DNA of 64,000 nucleotides. Source: Streptomyces finlayi. Lineage in GTDB: Bacteria; Actinomycetota; Actinomycetes; Streptomycetales; Streptomycetaceae. The stretch covers positions 6,014,001 through 6,078,000 of the forward strand of contig NZ_CP045702.1 of the NCBI RefSeq assembly GCF_014216315.1, in the 5' to 3' direction. A program made the translations under genes and the position numbers. The notes beneath the pieces are model-generated. The model was not told the origin of the DNA and did not search any database. It saw nothing but the letters and a program-made list of their open reading frames with translations. This document shows, piece by piece, positions 40,920 to 49,768 of the stretch (positions are counted from its first letter, which is position 1; each line of letters starts with the position of its first letter).

Positions 40920-41783
40920 TCAAGATTCTTCGGGATCACGTAGCTCCTTCAGCCGAGCCACGTCCGCCGCATGCCCCGCCTTGCCGCCGGGGGTCTCGAT
41001 GATCAGGGGAACCCCGTCCGTCGCCGGGTGGGAGAACAGCTCGCGGAACGGCTCCGCACCGATGTGACCGGCGCCGATGTTCTCGTGCCGGTCCTTGTGA
41101 GCTCCCACCACGTCCTTGGAGTCGTTCGCGTGGATCAGCTTCAGCCGGCCCTCGCCGACGGTGTCCACCAGCAGATCGAGGGTCTGACGCATACCCGCCG
41201 GGCCGGTCAGATCGTGTCCCGCCGCGTAGATATGGCAGGTGTCCAGGCAGATGCCCAGTCGGGGATGGGAGTCGAGCGCCTCGAAGTACGGGCCGAAGTC
41301 CCAGGTGCGCGAGCAGAGCGAGGAGCCCTGCCCGGCCGTCGACTCCAGCAGCAGATACGGGTCGTCGTCATGCGTCAGCTCGTCGAGTAGCGGCCTCATG
41401 TGCTCGCGCACCTGCGCGAGGGCTTCCGAAGGCGGACGCCCGTCGGTCGCCGAACCCGTGTGCACCACGACGCCCAGCGCGCCGATCTCCCTGGCCCTGC
41501 GCAAGGAGTGGCGCAGGGAGTCCGCGGACCGCTCGACAGTGGCCTGGGTGTGCGAGCCGAAATTGATCAGATACGGGGCGTGGACGTACGCCAGGACCGA
41601 CCTGGCCGCGCACTCCGTGCGGAACAGCTCGTCCTGCGCAGGATTCCCGGGCGGCGTCGCCCAGCCGCGCGGATTGGCGGCGAAGACCTGTACGGCCTCC
41701 GCGCCCAGCTCGCGCGCGTAGTCGAGGCCGACCTTGGCGAGCCCGCCCGCCACCGGGACGTGGGCGCCTACCGGGTTTCGCAT
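40920..41783 (-). CDS. nfo: Endonuclease IV (AP endonuclease, Nfo family)
   Basis: A 287-aa TIM-barrel enzyme that cuts DNA at abasic sites in base excision repair. The zinc-site motifs are present: VHAPYLINFGS, VVVHTGSA, LLLESTAGQG, GICLDTCHIYAAGHD, LIHANDSKDVVGAHKDRHENIGAGHIG and LIIETPGG (listed in order, residues about 65 to 270). Length is standard. The ATG at 41783 is 6 bp after the stop of the Ser/Thr kinase gene, so it is likely co-transcribed with it. No strong ribosome binding site is visible. Confidence 0.94.
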   Translation of the reverse strand: MRNPVGAHVPVAGGLAKVGLDYARELGAEAVQVFAANPRGWATPPGNPAQDELFRTECAARSVLAYVHAPYLINFGSHTQATVERSADSLRHSLRRAREIGALGVVVHTGSATDGRPPSEALAQVREHMRPLLDELTHDDDPYLLLESTAGQGSSLCSRTWDFGPYFEALDSHPRLGICLDTCHIYAAGHDLTGPAGMRQTLDLLVDTVGEGRLKLIHANDSKDVVGAHKDRHENIGAGHIGAEPFRELFSHPATDGVPLIIETPGGKAGHAADVARLKELRDPEES

Positions 41784-41789
41784 GTGGAT

Positions 41790-43715
41790 CTACAGTCCCC
41801 TGGTCCTGATCGTGATCGTGGAGCCCTCGGCGGCCTCTTCGCCGCCGTCGACGGACTGCTTCTCGACGGTGTCACTGAACGACAGGAACGGCCGTTCGAC
41901 CTCGACATCGAACCCCGCCTCTTCCAGTGTGCTCCTGGCCTCGTCCACGTTCATGCCCGTGACGTCCGGGACGTCGAGCATCCGCGGCCCCTTGGAGACC
42001 GTGAGTTCCACGGAATCGCCTTCGGCCGCCTCGGCGCCCTCGGCGGGTGACTGCTCGGCGATGTCGCCCGCCACCTCGACGGAGTTCACCCGGCCGGGCC
42101 GGACCTCGGCCTCCAGGCCTTCCTCGGCCAGCGCGGCGGTGGCGTCCTCGACGGAGAGGCCGGTGACGTCCGGGACGTCGACCGGACTGCCCTTGCTGAC
42201 CACGAGGCCCACAGCGGACCCGGAGCGCCGCTCGGTGCCCGCCTCGGGGTCCGTGCGGACCACGTCGCCGCGTGCCACGTCCTCGCTGAACTCCCGGGTC
42301 ACCGCCCCGGGTGTCAGACCGGCTTCCTTCAGATCATCTCTCGCCTCGGCGAGAGTGACGCCGGCGATATCGGGGACATCCACCATCTCGGGGCCCTTGG
42401 AGACCACGAGCCGCACGGAGCCGTTGCCCCGGATGCGCTCCCCGGAACCCGGATCGCTGCTCGTCACCGTGCCCCGGGCGGCGGTGTCGCTGAAGGCGCG
42501 GTCGATCCGCTTCACGTCGAGACCGGCGTCCCGCAGCCGCTGCTCGGCCGTCTTCTGCGTCTGGCCCAGCACCGACGGGACCTTGGTGAACTGTCCGGAG
42601 TTGATGTACCAGACACCCGTGCCGACGCCGAGGACCAGCAGGACCGCGGCGAGCGCGGCGACCATGCCGCGCCGGGGAATCCCGCCGAAGAGGCCCCGCC
42701 GGCCGGGCCCGGTCCTGCGGGGCGGCAGGGACGGCGGCATCTCCAGCCGGCTGGTGTGGTGGGTGGTGCCCTGGCCGGGCGGGATCGCGCGAGGAATCAC
42801 GCTCGTACGGTCATCTGCGCCGTCGTGCTCCTCGCCGCGGGCCTGCGGGGGCTTCGCGTCGAGCTGCGCGTCGGTGAGGGCGGCCCGGCACTCCCGGGCC
42901 CCGGCCAGCAGGACCACCGCGTCCTGCGGGCGCACCTCAGGGTTGCGGGCGGTGGCGCTCGCGACCAGGACGTCCAGTTCCACCGGGAGACCGGGGACGA
43001 CGGCGGACGGGGCCGGGACGTCAGCGTTGAGGTGCTGGTAGATGACCTGCGCTGCGGTGTCGCCGGTGTGCGGCTTGCTGCCGGTCAGCATCTCGAAGAG
43101 GACGACCCCGCACGCGTAGACATCGGCCCTGGTGTCGGCAGTGCCGTACTGGATCTGCTCGGGTGCGAGATACGACACGGTGCCCAGGAGGGACCCGGTG
43201 GTCTCGGTGACGGTGCCCACCGCCCGTACGAGCCCGAAGTCGGCGACCTTCACCCGGCCGTCGTCCCCTATCAGGACGTTCTCCGGCTTCATGTCGCGGT
43301 GCACGAAGCCCGCGCGGTGTGCGGCGCCGAGAGCGGCCAGGACCGGTTCCATGATGTCCAGGGCGGCCCGGGGCTGCAGGGCACCGCGCTCGCGCAGTAC
43401 GTCCCGCAGGGTGCACCCCGCGACGTACTCCATCGCGAGGTAGACGTACGCGCCCTGTGCGCCCTGGTCGAACACCGCGACGACATTGGGGTGCGCGAGC
43501 CTGGCCACGGACTTGGCCTCGCGGATGAAGCGCTCGACGAACGAGGCGTCGGTCGCGAGGGCCGGGTGCATCACCTTGAGCGCGAGCACCCGGTCGAGCC
43601 GGGTGTCCGTTGCCCGGTAGACCGTGGCCATGCCACCGACGGCGATCCGCGCGTCGACGCGATACCGGCCGTCGAGCAGCCGCCCGATCATGGGGTCCTG
43701 GAGGGTCGTATCCAC
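41790..43715 (-). CDS. PASTA-domain Ser/Thr protein kinase (PknB/PkaF type)
   Basis: A 641-aa receptor kinase. The N-terminal kinase domain (about residues 12-275) has the glycine loop IAVGGMATVY, the Lys in ALKVMHP, catalytic HRDMKPENVL, ADFGL and APEQ motifs. A Pro-rich linker, one membrane helix (about 350-372, MVAALAAVLLVLGVGTGVWY) and four extracytoplasmic PASTA repeats follow (from about 378, each with an FxDxVxxGxVxxxxPxxG-like pattern). PASTA domains bind muropeptides or lipid II and link kinase activity to cell wall state. The position matches PkaF (SCO2110) of S. coelicolor as I recall. The start is a GTG at 43715. Confidence 0.94.
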   Translation of the reverse strand: MDTTLQDPMIGRLLDGRYRVDARIAVGGMATVYRATDTRLDRVLALKVMHPALATDASFVERFIREAKSVARLAHPNVVAVFDQGAQGAYVYLAMEYVAGCTLRDVLRERGALQPRAALDIMEPVLAALGAAHRAGFVHRDMKPENVLIGDDGRVKVADFGLVRAVGTVTETTGSLLGTVSYLAPEQIQYGTADTRADVYACGVVLFEMLTGSKPHTGDTAAQVIYQHLNADVPAPSAVVPGLPVELDVLVASATARNPEVRPQDAVVLLAGARECRAALTDAQLDAKPPQARGEEHDGADDRTSVIPRAIPPGQGTTHHTSRLEMPPSLPPRRTGPGRRGLFGGIPRRGMVAALAAVLLVLGVGTGVWYINSGQFTKVPSVLGQTQKTAEQRLRDAGLDVKRIDRAFSDTAARGTVTSSDPGSGERIRGNGSVRLVVSKGPEMVDVPDIAGVTLAEARDDLKEAGLTPGAVTREFSEDVARGDVVRTDPEAGTERRSGSAVGLVVSKGSPVDVPDVTGLSVEDATAALAEEGLEAEVRPGRVNSVEVAGDIAEQSPAEGAEAAEGDSVELTVSKGPRMLDVPDVTGMNVDEARSTLEEAGFDVEVERPFLSFSDTVEKQSVDGGEEAAEGSTITIRTRGL

Positions 43716-43815
43716 GCACCGAGTCTACGAGCCGCCGCCGACACGGCCGACGGTCCGGCCGTCCCCGGCGCCCTACTGCAGCCGAGCCGTGACAGGGACA
43801 CGCCTCCGGGCGCGT

Positions 43816-44610
43816 CTAGAACGCCGGACGCTCCGGGTCCAGTACCGCGCGGCCCTCGCCCGGGGACGAAGCCTCGGCGAAGTGACGGCGCGGAATCCGG
43901 CCGGCCCGGAACGCCAGACGCCCGCCCTCCACCGCATGCCTCATCGCGCCCGCCATCAGCTCCGGCTCCTGAGCCCGGGTCACCGCCGACGCCAGCATCA
44001 CCGCCGAGCAGCCCAGCTCCATCGCGAGCGCGGCGTCCGAAGCGGTCCCCGCCCCGGCGTCCAGGATCACCGGCACCCCGGCCCGCTCGACGATCAGCTG
44101 GAAGTTGTGCGGGTTGCGGATGCCGAGACCGGAGCCGATGGGGGAGCCCAGCGGCATGATCGCCGCACAGCCCACGTCCTCCAGCTTCCGGGCCAGCACA
44201 GGATCGTCGTTGGTGTACGGCAGGACCGTGAACCCGTCGTCCACGAGGATCTCGGCGGCGTCCAGCAGCTCGATCGGGTCGGGCAGCAGCGTGCGCTCGT
44301 CCGCCACGACCTCCAGCTTGACCCAGTCGGTGCCCAGCGCCTCCCGCGCCAGCCGGGCGGTCAGCACGGCCTCGCCCGCGGTGAAGCAGCCCGCCGTGTT
44401 CGGCAGGACGCGGATGGAGAGCCGTTCCAGGACGGAGAGGACCGAGCCCTGCACGGTCGGGTCCAGCCGGCGCATCGCCACGGTAGTCAGATCGGTGCCG
44501 GAGGCGAGCAGCGAGCGCTCCAGGACCTCCAGGCTCGGAGCGCCCCCCGTTCCCATGATCAGCCGGGAGGAGAAGGGCGTCCCGCCCAGGGTGAAGAGAT
44601 CGTCGGACAT
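43816..44610 (-). CDS. thiG: Thiazole synthase
   Basis: ThiG forms the thiazole phosphate ring of thiamine from deoxyxylulose phosphate, dehydroglycine and ThiS thiocarboxylate. The 264-aa TIM barrel shows LIMGTGGAPSLEVLE, the Schiff-base Lys in WVKLEVVADE (about residue 97), the MPLGSPIGSGLGI phosphate loop and VILDAGAGTASDA. The ATG at 44610 is 4 bp after the thiS stop, giving a thiO-thiS-thiG operon read leftwards. Upstream in-frame codons overlap thiS and are not used. Confidence 0.96.
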   Translation of the reverse strand: MSDDLFTLGGTPFSSRLIMGTGGAPSLEVLERSLLASGTDLTTVAMRRLDPTVQGSVLSVLERLSIRVLPNTAGCFTAGEAVLTARLAREALGTDWVKLEVVADERTLLPDPIELLDAAEILVDDGFTVLPYTNDDPVLARKLEDVGCAAIMPLGSPIGSGLGIRNPHNFQLIVERAGVPVILDAGAGTASDAALAMELGCSAVMLASAVTRAQEPELMAGAMRHAVEGGRLAFRAGRIPRRHFAEASSPGEGRAVLDPERPAF

Positions 44611-44614
44611 CGGG

Positions 44615-44839
44615 TCAGCCTCCCTGCACCGCGGTGAGGACCTCGACACGGTCTCCGTCGGAGAGCGCCGTGGCGGACCACTGGCCGCGCGGGACGACGG
44701 TCTCGTTGACGGCCGCCGCCACTCCGGAGTGCGAGGCGGTGAGCGTTGCCACGAGGGTGTCGAGCGGGGTGTCGAGGGGAACGCTTCGGCGTTCCCCGTT
44801 CACGGAGATCAGAACGGGGCCGGACAGTGACTCGGTCAT
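44615..44839 (-). CDS. thiS: Thiamine sulfur carrier protein
   Basis: A 74-aa ubiquitin-like sulfur carrier. It has the beta-grasp core (LISVNGERRSV, SDGDRVEVLTAV) and ends in the required Gly-Gly (VQGG), which is adenylated and then thiocarboxylated to donate sulfur to ThiG. The ATG at 44839 overlaps the thiO stop by 4 bp (ATGA). Confidence 0.96.
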   Translation of the reverse strand: MTESLSGPVLISVNGERRSVPLDTPLDTLVATLTASHSGVAAAVNETVVPRGQWSATALSDGDRVEVLTAVQGG

Positions 44840-46035
44840 GCGGGCTGCTCCTGAGGTACGGGGGCGGCAAAGGACGAGGGGGCGAAACGGCTCGGCGTGA
44901 ACGGGCGGCCCACGTCCGGCAGCTCGCCGGTCGTCAGCACGTGGGCCATCACCTCGCCGGTGACCGGGGTCAGCAGCACCCCGTTGCGGTGGTGGCCGGT
45001 GGCGAGGTGGAGGCCGGGCAGGGCTGTCGGGCCCAGCAGTGGCGCGTTGTCGGGGGAGGCAGGGCGCAGGCCCGCCCGGGTCTCGGTGAGCGGCAGCTCC
45101 GTGATGCCGGGCACCAGCTCGTGCGCGTCGCGCAGCAGCTCGTACACCCCGCCGGCCGTGACGGTGGTGTCCCAGCCCAGCTCCTCGCTGGTGGCGCCCA
45201 CGACCAGTTCGCCGTTCTCCCGCGGCACGAGATAGACGTGGCTGCCCCGGACCACGGCACGCACCGTCCTGCTCAGGAAGGGGGCGTACGCGGACGGCAC
45301 CGTCAGCCTCAGCACCTGGCCCTTGACCGGCCGGACCGGCGGCACGACCTCCTCGGGCAGTCCCGCGAGCCGGCCGCTGAGGCTGCCCGCCGCAAGGACG
45401 ACCTGGTCGGCGGAGAGCTCGGTGCCTCCCGCGAGCTCGGCTCCGGCGGCGCGTCCGTGCGTGACGTTCAGCCGCTGCGCCCAGGCCCGGTGGAACACCA
45501 CCCCGGCGCGTTCGCAGGCGGTCAGCAGCGCCGAGGCGAGCCGCCGCGGGTCTACCTGATGGTCGCCGTCGACGCGCAGACCGCCGCGTACGCCGGGGGC
45601 CAGCATCGGTTCCAGGCGGCGGCAGTCGCGCCCGGTGAGCCACGAGGACTTCAGCCCGGATCGCTGGTGCAGGTCGTGCAGGTCGCGCAGATGGGCCCGG
45701 TCGTCGGAGTCCAGGGCCACGGCCAGGGTGCCGCAGGCCCGGAAGCCGATCTCCTGCCCGCTCGCCTCCTCCAGCTCGGCCGCGAAGGCGGGGTAGCGGG
45801 CGGCGGACGCGACATTGAGGCCGAGCAGGGTCTGCTCGCCGTAGTGGAGTTCGGTGACGGCCGCGAGCATCCCGGCCGCCACTTCGGCGGCTCCGCCGCC
45901 GGGCTCGGGGTCGGCCACCGCCGTCCGCAGGCCGCGCTGGGCCGCCCGCCAGGCGGTCACCAGCCCGATGATGCCGCCCCCGATGACGAGGACGTCGCAC
46001 CCGTTTCCGTTCGGTGGAATCAGTGGAGCACGCAT
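44836..46035 (-). CDS. thiO: Glycine oxidase
   Basis: ThiO oxidises glycine to iminoglycine, the dehydroglycine source for ThiG in aerobes. The 399-aa flavoprotein begins with the FAD-binding VLVIGGGIIGLVTAWRAAQRG and has EVAAGMLAAVTE, GGLRVDGDHQVDPRRL, VLAAGSLSG and the C-terminal FAD loop TGHHRNGVLLTPVTGEV. The ATG at 46035 is used; extending upstream would translate the TPP riboswitch. It is the first gene of the operon and is controlled by that riboswitch. Confidence 0.95.
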   Translation of the reverse strand: MRAPLIPPNGNGCDVLVIGGGIIGLVTAWRAAQRGLRTAVADPEPGGGAAEVAAGMLAAVTELHYGEQTLLGLNVASAARYPAFAAELEEASGQEIGFRACGTLAVALDSDDRAHLRDLHDLHQRSGLKSSWLTGRDCRRLEPMLAPGVRGGLRVDGDHQVDPRRLASALLTACERAGVVFHRAWAQRLNVTHGRAAGAELAGGTELSADQVVLAAGSLSGRLAGLPEEVVPPVRPVKGQVLRLTVPSAYAPFLSRTVRAVVRGSHVYLVPRENGELVVGATSEELGWDTTVTAGGVYELLRDAHELVPGITELPLTETRAGLRPASPDNAPLLGPTALPGLHLATGHHRNGVLLTPVTGEVMAHVLTTGELPDVGRPFTPSRFAPSSFAAPVPQEQPA

Positions 46036-46048
46036 GGGCTTCCAGCCC

Positions 46049-46140
46049 CTCCCTTCGCCGGCATGACCCGGATCAGGTTCGTACGGTCGGAGGCCGCCCA
46101 GCCTCCCTCTCAGCCCGGTGCGTCCGGGCTCCCGCGAGTC
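46049..46140 (-). ncRNA. TPP riboswitch of the thiOSG operon
   Basis: On the minus strand the leader has the thi-box landmarks in order: GGGAGCCCGG, GGGCTGAGAGGGAGGC, CCGACCGTACGAACCTGATC and CGGGTCATGCCGGCGAAGGGA. The CTGAGA and ACCTGATC...GGGTCATGCCGGCG... blocks bind the pyrimidine and pyrophosphate of thiamine pyrophosphate. It ends 13 nt before the thiO ATG, so translational control is likely, TPP turning expression off. Confidence 0.97.
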
Positions 46141-46240
46141 TTTTACGTTGGCCACCCTAAACCCCGCCACCCGTGGTGGTAAGAGCGTCCGGACGACCTG
46201 CCGGCCCGTCGTGTGCCGGCCGCTGTGCGGCAGTCCTCTT

Positions 46241-46257
46241 CCTGACGTTCCGTCAGG
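46241..46257. promoter_or_regulatory. CCTGACG palindrome upstream of the FAD oxidoreductase gene
   Basis: CCTGACG (46241-46247) and CGTCAGG (46251-46257) are a perfect 7-bp inverted repeat with a TTC centre. It sits 16 bp before the GTG start, inside the space needed for the promoter or ribosome binding site, and has the size of a TetR-family operator. No TetR gene is adjacent. Confidence 0.55.
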
Positions 46258-46273
46258 TGCTTAAGGTGGGCGG

Positions 46274-47518
46274 GTGAGCGAGCAGAAGGAACAGCAGACA
46301 GTGGGACGGCAGGCCCGGCACGTCGTGGTCGTCGGAGCGGGAATGGCCGGTGTGCAGACCGCCGTGGCCCTGCGCGAACAGGGCTTCACCGGCCCCGTCA
46401 CGCTGATCGGCGCCGAACCGCATCAGCCGTACGACCGGCCGCCGCTCTCCAAGGCGGTCCTGCTCGGCACGGCCGAGGGCTCCGCCTTCGACGTCGACTT
46501 CGAGGCCCTCGACATCACCCTGCGCCTCGGCCTCGACGTGACCGGCCTGCGGCCCGGGGCGCACGAACTGGACACCGAGGGCGGCCCCGTTCCGTACGAC
46601 GTCCTGGTCGTCGCGACCGGCGCGGAACCGGTCACGCTGCCCGGCTCAGAGGGCACCCAGGGCGTCCACCTCCTGCGCACCCTCGACGACGCGGCACGGC
46701 TGCGGCCCGTCCTGGAGCGGAAACACGACGTCGTGGTCGTCGGGGCCGGCTGGATCGGCGCGGAGTTCGCCACCGCCGCCCGCGCCGCCGGATGCGCGGT
46801 CACCGTCGTCGAGGCGGCCGAGCACCCCCTCGCGGGCGCCCTGCCCGCCGAGGTCGCCGCCCCCATGGCCCACTGGTACGCGCAGAGCGGCGCCACACTC
46901 CTCACCGGCGCCCGGGTGGCCCGCATCGAACCGGGCGTGGTCGTCCTCGCGGACGGCCGTGTGGTCCCGGCCGGAGCGGTGGTCGTGGGCATCGGTGCCC
47001 GGCCCGCCACCGCCTGGCTGTCCGGCTCCGGTATCGCGCTCGGCCCGGACGGCTCGGTCACCGCGGACAGCGCGCTGCGCACCTCACTGCCCGATGTGTA
47101 CGCGGTCGGGGACTGCGCCTCCTTCCCCTCCGCCCGCTACGGCGAGCGTCTGCTCGTCCACCACTGGGACAACGCCCTCCAGGGTCCGCGGACCGTCGCC
47201 GCCGCCGTCCTCGCCGCCGACGGTGACGGACAGCCGCAGCCGTACGATCCGGTGCCCTACTTCTGGTCCGAGCAGTTCGACCGCTTCGTGCAGTACGCCG
47301 GCCATCACGCGGGCGCCGACACCCTGCTGTGGCGGGGCGACCCGGCGGAACCCGTCTGGTCGGTGTGCTGGCTGCGCGCGGGAGTCCTGGTCGCGGTGCT
47401 GGCCGTCGGCCGCCCGCGCGACCTCGCGCAGGGGCGCAAGCTCATCGAATCGGGCGCCCGCGTCGACCCGGAGCGGGCCGCCGACCCCGCCGTACCGCTG
47501 AAGTCGGCGAAGCTCTGA
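46274..47518 (+). CDS. FAD-dependent ferredoxin reductase-like oxidoreductase
   Basis: A 414-aa flavoprotein of the oxygenase-coupled ferredoxin/rubredoxin reductase type. It has two Rossmann motifs, VVVVGAGMAGVQTAVAL (FAD, about residue 20) and VVVVGAGWIGAEFATAA (NAD(P)H, about 155), plus PYDRPPLSK near the FAD and VYAVGDCASFP (about 275). A C-terminal reductase domain contains PYFWSEQFDRFVQYAG. It would pass electrons from NAD(P)H to a ferredoxin, for example for a P450; no ferredoxin or P450 gene is adjacent. The start is a GTG (46274), divergent from the TPP-controlled operon. Confidence 0.9.
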   Translation: MSEQKEQQTVGRQARHVVVVGAGMAGVQTAVALREQGFTGPVTLIGAEPHQPYDRPPLSKAVLLGTAEGSAFDVDFEALDITLRLGLDVTGLRPGAHELDTEGGPVPYDVLVVATGAEPVTLPGSEGTQGVHLLRTLDDAARLRPVLERKHDVVVVGAGWIGAEFATAARAAGCAVTVVEAAEHPLAGALPAEVAAPMAHWYAQSGATLLTGARVARIEPGVVVLADGRVVPAGAVVVGIGARPATAWLSGSGIALGPDGSVTADSALRTSLPDVYAVGDCASFPSARYGERLLVHHWDNALQGPRTVAAAVLAADGDGQPQPYDPVPYFWSEQFDRFVQYAGHHAGADTLLWRGDPAEPVWSVCWLRAGVLVAVLAVGRPRDLAQGRKLIESGARVDPERAADPAVPLKSAKL

Positions 47519-47598
47519 CGTGCTCCGACACCACCTCGTGACCCCCTTACGACCGGCTCGGTTACCGACTGTCGGTCCGGGATGGCACGCTTGTCCCT

Positions 47599-47964
47599 GT
47601 GACCGAGATTGACGCAAAGATCGATGTTCTCGTCCCTGCCTGGCTCCACCTCCCCGACATCGCTGAGATGCTCGATATCGAGGTGACGCGTGTGCGGCAG
47701 CTGGTCAGGGATGGCCAGCTCATCGCCGTACGGCGCGGTGGGAACCGGGCGCTCCAGGTGCCTGCCGCCTTCATCGACGGCGACCAGGTGGTCAAGGGCC
47801 TTCCGGGGCTCCTGACCGTCCTGAGGGACGACGGCTACAACGACGTGGAGATGCTGGAGTGGCTCTTCACTCCCGACCCGACCCTGCCCGGTACCCCCGC
47901 GCAGGCGTTGAGTGAGAATCGCGGTACGGAGGTGAAGCGCCGCGCCCAGGCGCTCGCCTTCTGA
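47599..47964 (+). CDS. Rv2175c-family DNA-binding protein
   Basis: A 121-aa protein resembling the mycobacterial DNA-binding protein Rv2175c, a substrate of the Ser/Thr kinase PknL. The N-terminal winged helix-like part carries WLHLPDIAEMLDIEVTRVRQLVRDGQL (residues about 15-42), then a C-terminal helical region ending RRAQALAF. The GTG at 47599 has no ribosome binding site, so the mRNA may be leaderless. It is a single gene between the FAD reductase and thiE. Confidence 0.88.
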   Translation: MTEIDAKIDVLVPAWLHLPDIAEMLDIEVTRVRQLVRDGQLIAVRRGGNRALQVPAAFIDGDQVVKGLPGLLTVLRDDGYNDVEMLEWLFTPDPTLPGTPAQALSENRGTEVKRRAQALAF

Positions 47965-48039
47965 CCGAGACAACCGCACACGGAGTGCGGGCCGTGCCGC
48001 ACGGACCGGCCCGCACACCGCCGTAACCACGGGGGAACC

Positions 48040-48690
48040 ATGTCCACGCCTCGCACCCTGCTGTCCGACGCCCGGCTCTATCTGTGCACGGACGCACGCA
48101 AGCGGCAGGGCGACCTCCCCGCGTTCCTGGACGCCGTTCTCACCTCCGGTGTGGACGTCGTCCAGCTGCGTGACAAGGGCATGGAGGCCGCGGAGGAGCT
48201 CGAACACCTCGCGGTGTTCGCCGACGCCTGTAAGCGCCACGGGAAGCTTCTCGCGGTGAACGACCGCGCCGACGTCGCCCACGCCGTCGGATCCCATGTG
48301 CTGCACCTCGGGCAGGGAGACCTGCCCGTGCCCGCCGCCCGGGCCGTCATCGGCCAGGACGTGGTCATCGGCCGCTCCACCCACGCCGAGTCCGAGGTCG
48401 ACGCCGCGGTCGCCGAGCCCGGCGTGGACTACTTCTGCACGGGCCCCTGCTGGCCCACCCCGACCAAGCCCGGCCGCTACGCACCGGGCCTCGGACTCGT
48501 CCGGTACGCGGCCTCGCTCGACCAGCCGCGCCCCTGGTTCGCCATCGGCGGGATCGACGCGGGCAATCTTGACGAGGTGCTGGACGCGGGCGCCCGCCGG
48601 ATCGTCGTCGTACGGGCGATCACCGAAGCCGATGATCCGGCCGCTGCCGCCGCCCACCTCGCCGAGCGTGTCAGGTCACGCCTCGGCTGA
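48040..48690 (+). CDS. thiE: Thiamine-phosphate synthase
   Basis: ThiE couples the thiazole and pyrimidine halves to thiamine monophosphate. The 216-aa TIM barrel has ARLYLCTDA at the start, VQLRDKGMEAAEE (pyrophosphate Lys), LLAVNDRADVAHAVGSHVLHLGQGDLP (residues about 70-96), IIGRSTH-like VVIGRSTHAESEVD, GPCWPTPTKPG and AIGGIDAGN. All catalytic blocks are present. The ATG at 48040 follows GGGGGAA. It has no TPP riboswitch of its own and lies 2 kb from the thiO operon, on the other strand. Confidence 0.95.
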   Translation: MSTPRTLLSDARLYLCTDARKRQGDLPAFLDAVLTSGVDVVQLRDKGMEAAEELEHLAVFADACKRHGKLLAVNDRADVAHAVGSHVLHLGQGDLPVPAARAVIGQDVVIGRSTHAESEVDAAVAEPGVDYFCTGPCWPTPTKPGRYAPGLGLVRYAASLDQPRPWFAIGGIDAGNLDEVLDAGARRIVVVRAITEADDPAAAAAHLAERVRSRLG

Positions 48691-48800
48691 GCAGGCGATG
48701 GTCCACGTCCGTGTCCGAGGGGTGGACAACAACCCCTGTAATTCGGGCAAATCGCACCGGTCTTGTTGGGGTACCGCCCTGCCCTGGTTAACCTCCCAGT

Positions 48801-49718
48801 ATGGCTCTTGGCACACCTTCCACCAGGACGGATCACGCGCGCACCGTGCGTGAGCTGCTCGCGACCGGCAAGACCTCGTACTCGTTCGAGTTCTGGGCGC
48901 CCAAGACCGAAAAGGGCGAACGGAACCTCTGGAACGCGCTGCGCCGGGTGGAGGCCGTCGCCCCGAGTTTCGTCTCCGTGACGTACGGGGCCGGAGGCTC
49001 CACACGGTCCGGGACGGTCAAGGCGACGCAGCAGATCGCCGAGGACTCCACGCTGACGCCCGTCGCGCACCTCACCGCTGTCGACCACTCCATCGCTGAG
49101 CTGCGCAACATGGTCGGCCAGTACGCGGACGCCGGAATCCGGAACATTCTCGCCGTGCGCGGCGACCCGCCGGGCGACCCGATGGGCGAGTGGGTCAGGC
49201 ACCCGCGAGGTGTGCGGTACGCGGCGGACCTCGTCCGCCTCATCAAGGAATCCGGCGACTTCTGCGTCGGTGTCGCCGCCTTTCCCGAAATGCATCCGAG
49301 GTCGGCCGACTGGGACACCGACATCGGTCATTTCGTGGACAAGTGCCGTGCCGGTGCCGATTATGCGATCACTCAGATGTTCTTCGATCCGGAGGATTAT
49401 CTCCGGATGCGTGACCGTGTGGTCGCGGCGGGTTGCGATACGCCGATCATTCCCGAGGTCATGCCGCTCACCAGCGCCAGACAGCTGGAAAGATTCGCCC
49501 AGCTCAGCAACGCGTCCTTCCCGTCTTCGTTGAAAGAACGCATCCTCGCCGCCAAGGACGATCCCGCCGCTGTACGCTCCATTGGCATCGAGTTCGCAAC
49601 GGAGTTCTGCGCACGGTTGCTCTCCGAGGGTGTCCCCGGACTGCACTTCATTACGCTCAACAACTCGACGGCAACACTCGAGATCTACGAGAATCTCGGA
49701 CTGCACAAGCAGTCGTGA
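48801..49718 (+). CDS. metF: Methylenetetrahydrofolate reductase
   Basis: MetF reduces 5,10-methylene-THF to 5-methyl-THF, the methyl donor for methionine synthesis. The 305-aa (beta/alpha)8 flavoprotein has the catalytic Glu in YSFEFWAPKTEKGE (about residue 31), SVTYGAGGSTRSGT, ILAVRGDPPGD, DYAITQMFFDPEDY and FHPEVMPL-like PEVMPLTSARQ. The ATG at 48801 lacks a ribosome binding site, and TAACCT (48789-48794) ends 6 nt before it, suggesting a leaderless transcript. An AGGGGT/ACCCCT hairpin (48718-48737) lies further upstream. Confidence 0.95.
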   Translation: MALGTPSTRTDHARTVRELLATGKTSYSFEFWAPKTEKGERNLWNALRRVEAVAPSFVSVTYGAGGSTRSGTVKATQQIAEDSTLTPVAHLTAVDHSIAELRNMVGQYADAGIRNILAVRGDPPGDPMGEWVRHPRGVRYAADLVRLIKESGDFCVGVAAFPEMHPRSADWDTDIGHFVDKCRAGADYAITQMFFDPEDYLRMRDRVVAAGCDTPIIPEVMPLTSARQLERFAQLSNASFPSSLKERILAAKDDPAAVRSIGIEFATEFCARLLSEGVPGLHFITLNNSTATLEIYENLGLHKQS

Positions 49719-49768
49719 CCGGCCGTACCCGCCACCAACCGGGGCGGTGGCCGTAGGAGGGGGCGGGC

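Noticed and set aside
46161..46240. Small gene between the TPP riboswitch and the FAD reductase
   Set aside because: No start with a ribosome binding site and no codon bias; the sequence is best read as two divergent promoters.
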